Shown one piece after another: positions 63,017 to 64,000 of a stretch of 64,000 bases of DNA (position 1 is its first letter; each line of letters begins with the position of its first letter). The notes under the pieces are model-generated. The model saw only the letters and a list, made by a program, of their open reading frames with translations, ran no database searches and was not told the DNA's origin. Source of the stretch: Arbacia lixula (Eukaryota; Echinodermata; Echinoidea; Arbacioida; Arbaciidae); the NCBI GenBank assembly GCA_963669155.1, contig OZ022576.1:9984710-10048709 (forward strand). The letters run 5' to 3'. Position numbers and translations under genes: made by a program.

Positions 63017-63327
63017 GAGAGAGAGAAAGAGGATCTTGGGGGAAAACTAGAGAGAACGAGAGAGAGAGAGAGAGAGAGAGAGGTGGAGAGGCGTTGATTG
63101 ATTTACGTCTCTCGTCATGTCTTAATGAGCAGCATTAACACCAACAACAAAAGAACTGTGTCCTGTATTCACCCTCCTTCAATGTAGGTATTATCCTACC
63201 TATTGGAGCATACGATGGTTGTTTGAGGATTGCAAGCCCGCATTGCGTGATATTGGAACCGTCGATGGCCAGCTGAGCGGGAACCGATAAGTTATACTCT
63301 CCGAAGCTTCCAAACAAGTAACGCAAC
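52096..63327 (-). CDS. HGSNAT: Heparan-alpha-glucosaminide N-acetyltransferase-like protein (5' partial, 14 exons)
   Basis: Exons, 5' to 3': 63327-63200, 62702-62645, 62084-62012, 60998-60901, 58850-58774, 57194-57164, 56836-56700, 56125-55995, 55443-55325, 54626-54407, 53751-53677, 53065-52995, 52827-52715, 52274-52096. They join in phase to about 502 residues and a TGA stop; the N-terminus is not in view. The family is a polytopic lysosomal enzyme that passes acetyl from cytosolic acetyl-CoA to terminal glucosamine of heparan sulfate. Seen: SVDTFRG, SSHSRWDGLSVADLFFPW, FIFIMGTS, RIPGVLQRFGITYFVVA, FFLPVPGCPTGYIGPGG, CSGGAAAYIDR, DPEGILGTFTSI, GLQAGKIL, and a C-terminus YRKKFFVKI close to the vertebrate one. 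The presumed active-site His is kept, but the preceding NYGGG-type motif is changed. Orthologue versus divergent paralogue is open. Confidence 0.9.
52590..52623. repeat. (GA)n microsatellite in HGSNAT-like intron
   Basis: Pure GA run within a purine-rich patch (52500-52640). Confidence 0.9.
52715..52827 (-). CDS. HGSNAT: HGSNAT-like exon m
   Basis: SVSFIAITGGTAFMLQAVLH then LLVDITEIWNG and APLIYL, a membrane span and the W-x-G-x-P loop. Donor G|GTAAAC. Confidence 0.92.
52995..53065 (-). CDS. HGSNAT: HGSNAT-like exon l
   Basis: IIAGATLSKCHMSGGWIPIN then KHL plus TG. Fits the family G-x-IPVNK-x-LW motif. Donor TG|GTAGGT. Confidence 0.9.
53200..53520 (+). repeat. Dispersed repeat copy in HGSNAT-like intron (pair with 23330-23640)
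   Basis: See the 23-kb copy: same order and orientation of shared blocks, including GAAGCATCATGCATTATTAATGAAA. Confidence 0.65.
53677..53751 (-). CDS. HGSNAT: HGSNAT-like exon k
   Basis: 25 codons, AGKILHLFGTVRGRIIRLVA then WGMML, phase 0 on both sides. Donor TTG|GTATGA is modest. Confidence 0.88.
54407..54626 (-). CDS. HGSNAT: HGSNAT-like exon j
   Basis: GYIGPGGPLVGGNGELTNCS then GGAAAYIDRM, and DPEGILGTFTSIALCVFGLQ. The GPGG, C(S/T)GGAA, YIDR and DPEG motifs all match the family. Donor CAG|GTAGGC. Confidence 0.95.
55325..55443 (-). CDS. HGSNAT: HGSNAT-like exon i
   Basis: GTCSRTFQDIVDYLELPLAV through FFLPVPGCP, a membrane span and the conserved VPGCPTGY(L/I)GPGG start. Donor AC|GTAAGT. 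Confidence 0.94.
55995..56125 (-). CDS. HGSNAT: HGSNAT-like exon h
   Basis: TNDLRILRIPGVLQRFGITY then FVVASSYLL, the family signature RIPGVLQR. Donor AGA|GTAAGT. Confidence 0.95.
56700..56836 (-). CDS. HGSNAT: HGSNAT-like exon g
   Basis: FIFIMGTSINLSFDKLLTKG through ITMFIMGVCVQ, two membrane segments and a basic loop. Donor A|GTAAGC. Confidence 0.92.
57164..57194 (-). CDS. HGSNAT: HGSNAT-like exon f (31-nt microexon)
   Basis: Codes LSVADLFFP flanked by split Gly and Trp codons. Borders CTGCAG| and TG|GTAAGT. Matches the conserved G-L-x-VADL-x-FPW motif. Confidence 0.88.
57483..57593. repeat. (CCCT)n/(CT)n microsatellite in HGSNAT-like intron
   Basis: CCCTC repeats pass into more than 25 CT units. 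Confidence 0.95.
57938..58078. mobile_element. 141-bp MITE with ATAGTGCCATTCTCATT inverted ends
   Basis: Left end ATAGTGCCATTCTCATTAGG and right end CCAATGAGAATGGCACTAT are near-perfect inverses over about 30 bases (continuing to AAAATCG/CGATTTT). GTTACA flanks both sides (57932-57937 and 58080-58085), a likely target-site duplication. Confidence 0.85.
58774..58850 (-). CDS. HGSNAT: HGSNAT-like exon e (catalytic His exon)
   Basis: 25 codons, LALFHLVAAVTGDGHYFF then SSHSRWD, between CTGCAG and G|GTGAGT. It has exactly the spacing from FRG to the conserved W(N/D)G expected from the human protein. The His in SSHSRWDG aligns with the presumed active-site residue (human His269). The position of human Asn258 is Val here and NYGGG is replaced by VTGDG. 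Confidence 0.7.
59085..59239. mobile_element. MITE with GGGSCC...AACTTA inverted ends
   Basis: Left end TGGGGCCTGTTGTTTAAAAC and right end, inverted, CTGGGCCCTTTTGCATGAAAC agree imperfectly for about 30 bases and continue in TTACTATT/TTAGTATT. A GGGCCCCGTATCGCAAAG start at 59291 hints at a related neighbour. Confidence 0.65.
59641..60067. mobile_element. 427-bp element with TGTAGGGTAATTTCACGGGG-type inverted ends
   Basis: The left end TGTAGGGTAATTTCACGGGG (then TTGGGGC) matches the inverse of the right end, TACAGGGTCATTCCATGGGG (then TTGAGGC). Inside, TGTCCATGTAACGGTGGTA near 59850 is repeated in inverse near 60010. No open frame, so non-autonomous. Confidence 0.75.
60616..60831. mobile_element. 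MITE with TACAGTGAAACCTG ends
   Basis: Same terminal type as 10281-10462: TGATACAGTGAAACCTG at the left, CAGGTTACACTGTATCA at the right, TA-bounded. The interior is different and contains tandem GGAAGAAATAT units. Confidence 0.75.
60901..60998 (-). CDS. HGSNAT: HGSNAT-like exon d
   Basis: DEATSDVTPF, a variable linker, then VRLTSVDTFR plus GG at the strong donor GTAGGT. SVDTFRG is the highly conserved entry to the catalytic membrane domain. Confidence 0.88.
61276..61803. mobile_element. 528-bp element with TTAA ends, copy 2 (in HGSNAT-like intron)
   Basis: Collinear with 46851-47378 from end to end, same orientation, with scattered substitutions only. Confidence 0.85.
62012..62084 (-). CDS. 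HGSNAT: HGSNAT-like exon c
   Basis: HFRKARAKKNTVLINANTAT then RGFQ, a basic cytosolic loop, at CAA|GTGAGT. Two acceptors nine bases apart (GCGCAG and CTTCAG) both keep phase, so the start may vary by three codons. Confidence 0.7.
62645..62702 (-). CDS. HGSNAT: HGSNAT-like exon b (first membrane span)
   Basis: VLVTYGATALLLFCYVAY, a single hydrophobic span, with donor AC|GTACGT. The phase fits both neighbours. Confidence 0.7.
62745..62777. repeat. (GA)n microsatellite
   Basis: Pure GA run in the intron between exons a and b. Confidence 0.9.
62970..63082. repeat. (TG)n and (GA)n microsatellites
   Basis: TG run (62970-63011), then purine-rich sequence, then GA run (63057-63082). Confidence 0.9.
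63200..63327 (-). CDS. HGSNAT: HGSNAT-like exon a (first one seen)
   Basis: LRYLFGSFGEYNLSVPAQLA through QPSYAPI: the end of the lumenal N-terminal domain (family FGEFGNYS-like motif) with an N-glycosylation site at NIT. Enters in phase 2, so at least one upstream exon is missing. Confidence 0.85.
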
Positions 63328-63716
63328 CTGAGATGCACACACAAAAATAATGCTTATATGATATTTGAGGAGAAAAATAATAAATTGTCATGGTTGTTAC
63401 GTATAATTGTGTAGATCTAAGTTGGCCTCTCATCATTTTTACACGCTATGAGACTGAATCAACATTGTGGAATATCGTACCTGCCTCATGCCTGCATTCA
63501 AAGTCGCTCACTCTGAAAAATACCTTGTAAATAATTTAAAATCAAATAAAAATTCACCAGTGTATCAGATAATGCGTAGAGTTAGAGGGGTACATTCACT
63601 AAATGATTTCATATGTTGTAGGATACTTGCACATTGTAATTACAACATATCTGTTGGATGGTTTCGATTTAATTATGTTTCTTTATTCATTCATTTATTT
63701 ATGCATTGTTTTTTTT
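63328..63716. other. Intron or upstream part of the HGSNAT-like gene
   Basis: No in-phase upstream exon could be supported here. The signal-peptide exon and the rest of the lumenal domain are expected further 5', beyond the window end. Confidence 0.4.
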
Positions 63717-63838
63717 GTATTATTATCAGTATCATTATTATTTTTATTATTATTATCATTATCATTATTATCTTTATTATCATTATTATCATTATCATTA
63801 TTATCATCATTATTATCAATTTATTTATTCATTATTAT
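63717..63838. repeat. (ATT/ATC)n low-complexity repeat
   Basis: Imperfect ATTATC trinucleotide repeat, which creates artificial Ile/Tyr/Leu-rich open frames in all three plus frames. Confidence 0.95.
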
Positions 63839-64000
63839 TTTTTTTTTTGGCTTTGCACATGTTTAATGATGATGCTATTTCATTATTAATTGATTTATCT
63901 TTTTGTCCTGAATAAGTGCACACAATGAAGTGAAGCGTGTAAATACAGGCACTGATGTACATAAATAACCTTGTTGCTAGGGGCGTGGCGTGGTTAATAC

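Noticed and set aside
63479-63512. Candidate upstream HGSNAT-like exon (VSDFECRHEA) between TTTTCAG and GTACGA
   Set aside because: The Cys-Arg recalls the family, but its end phase does not join exon a and the spacing is wrong.
63467-63915. Ile/Tyr/Leu-rich frames
   Set aside because: Produced by the ATT/ATC repeat at 63717-63838.
1-64000. CRISPR arrays, rRNA genes, viral or bacterial operons
   Set aside because: No evenly spaced identical repeats with unique spacers, no rRNA-like sequence and no operon-like gene runs were seen.

Overview
This is an AT-rich window from an animal nuclear genome, most likely a marine invertebrate deuterostome. An echinoderm is my first guess and amphioxus or hemichordate are possible; the sequence alone does not decide. 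The evidence is short conserved exons split by repeat-rich introns with GT..AG borders, animal-type protein families, many degenerate LINE fragments, a tRNA-derived SINE-like unit, numerous small inverted-repeat DNA elements (MITEs) and long (CT)n, (CA)n and (TA)n microsatellites. There are no bacterial operons, CRISPR arrays or phage genes.

Layout. 1-12.4 kb: no host gene recognised; a LINE remnant with endonuclease and start of reverse transcriptase (921-2565, minus), a tRNA-like SINE unit (about 5.17 kb), an L1/Tx1-like reverse transcriptase fragment (8.09-8.73 kb, plus) and a MITE at 10.3 kb. 12.4-14.5 kb: a foldback element directly upstream of an uninterrupted rhodopsin-family GPCR coding sequence (13102-14460, plus). 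14.5-20.4 kb: non-coding, with a Tc1/mariner transposase stub and a repeat that recurs at 35.7 kb. 20.4-35.3 kb: a complete 11-exon SLC22-family (organic cation transporter-like) gene on the minus strand. All exon phases join, giving 566 codons from a good-context ATG to a TAG stop. One intron starts with GC instead of GT, and introns 1 and 4 hold large transposable elements. 35.3-52.1 kb: intergenic, with LINE pieces, a roughly 100-bp tandem array broken by a GC-rich insert, a foldback-arm copy and one copy of a 528-bp element ending in TTAA. 52.1-63.3 kb: the 3' fourteen exons of a heparan-alpha-glucosaminide N-acetyltransferase (HGSNAT)-like gene on the minus strand; its 5' end lies beyond the window or was not found. 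Its introns are crowded with MITEs, including the second copy of the 528-bp element.

Functional link. The three genes are unrelated host genes: a plasma-membrane receptor, a plasma-membrane solute carrier and a lysosomal acetyltransferase. I see no co-regulated cluster. The points most worth checking are the altered residues beside the presumed catalytic histidine in the HGSNAT-like protein, the GC-AG intron, and several element families defined here by terminal inverted repeats and flanking target sites.
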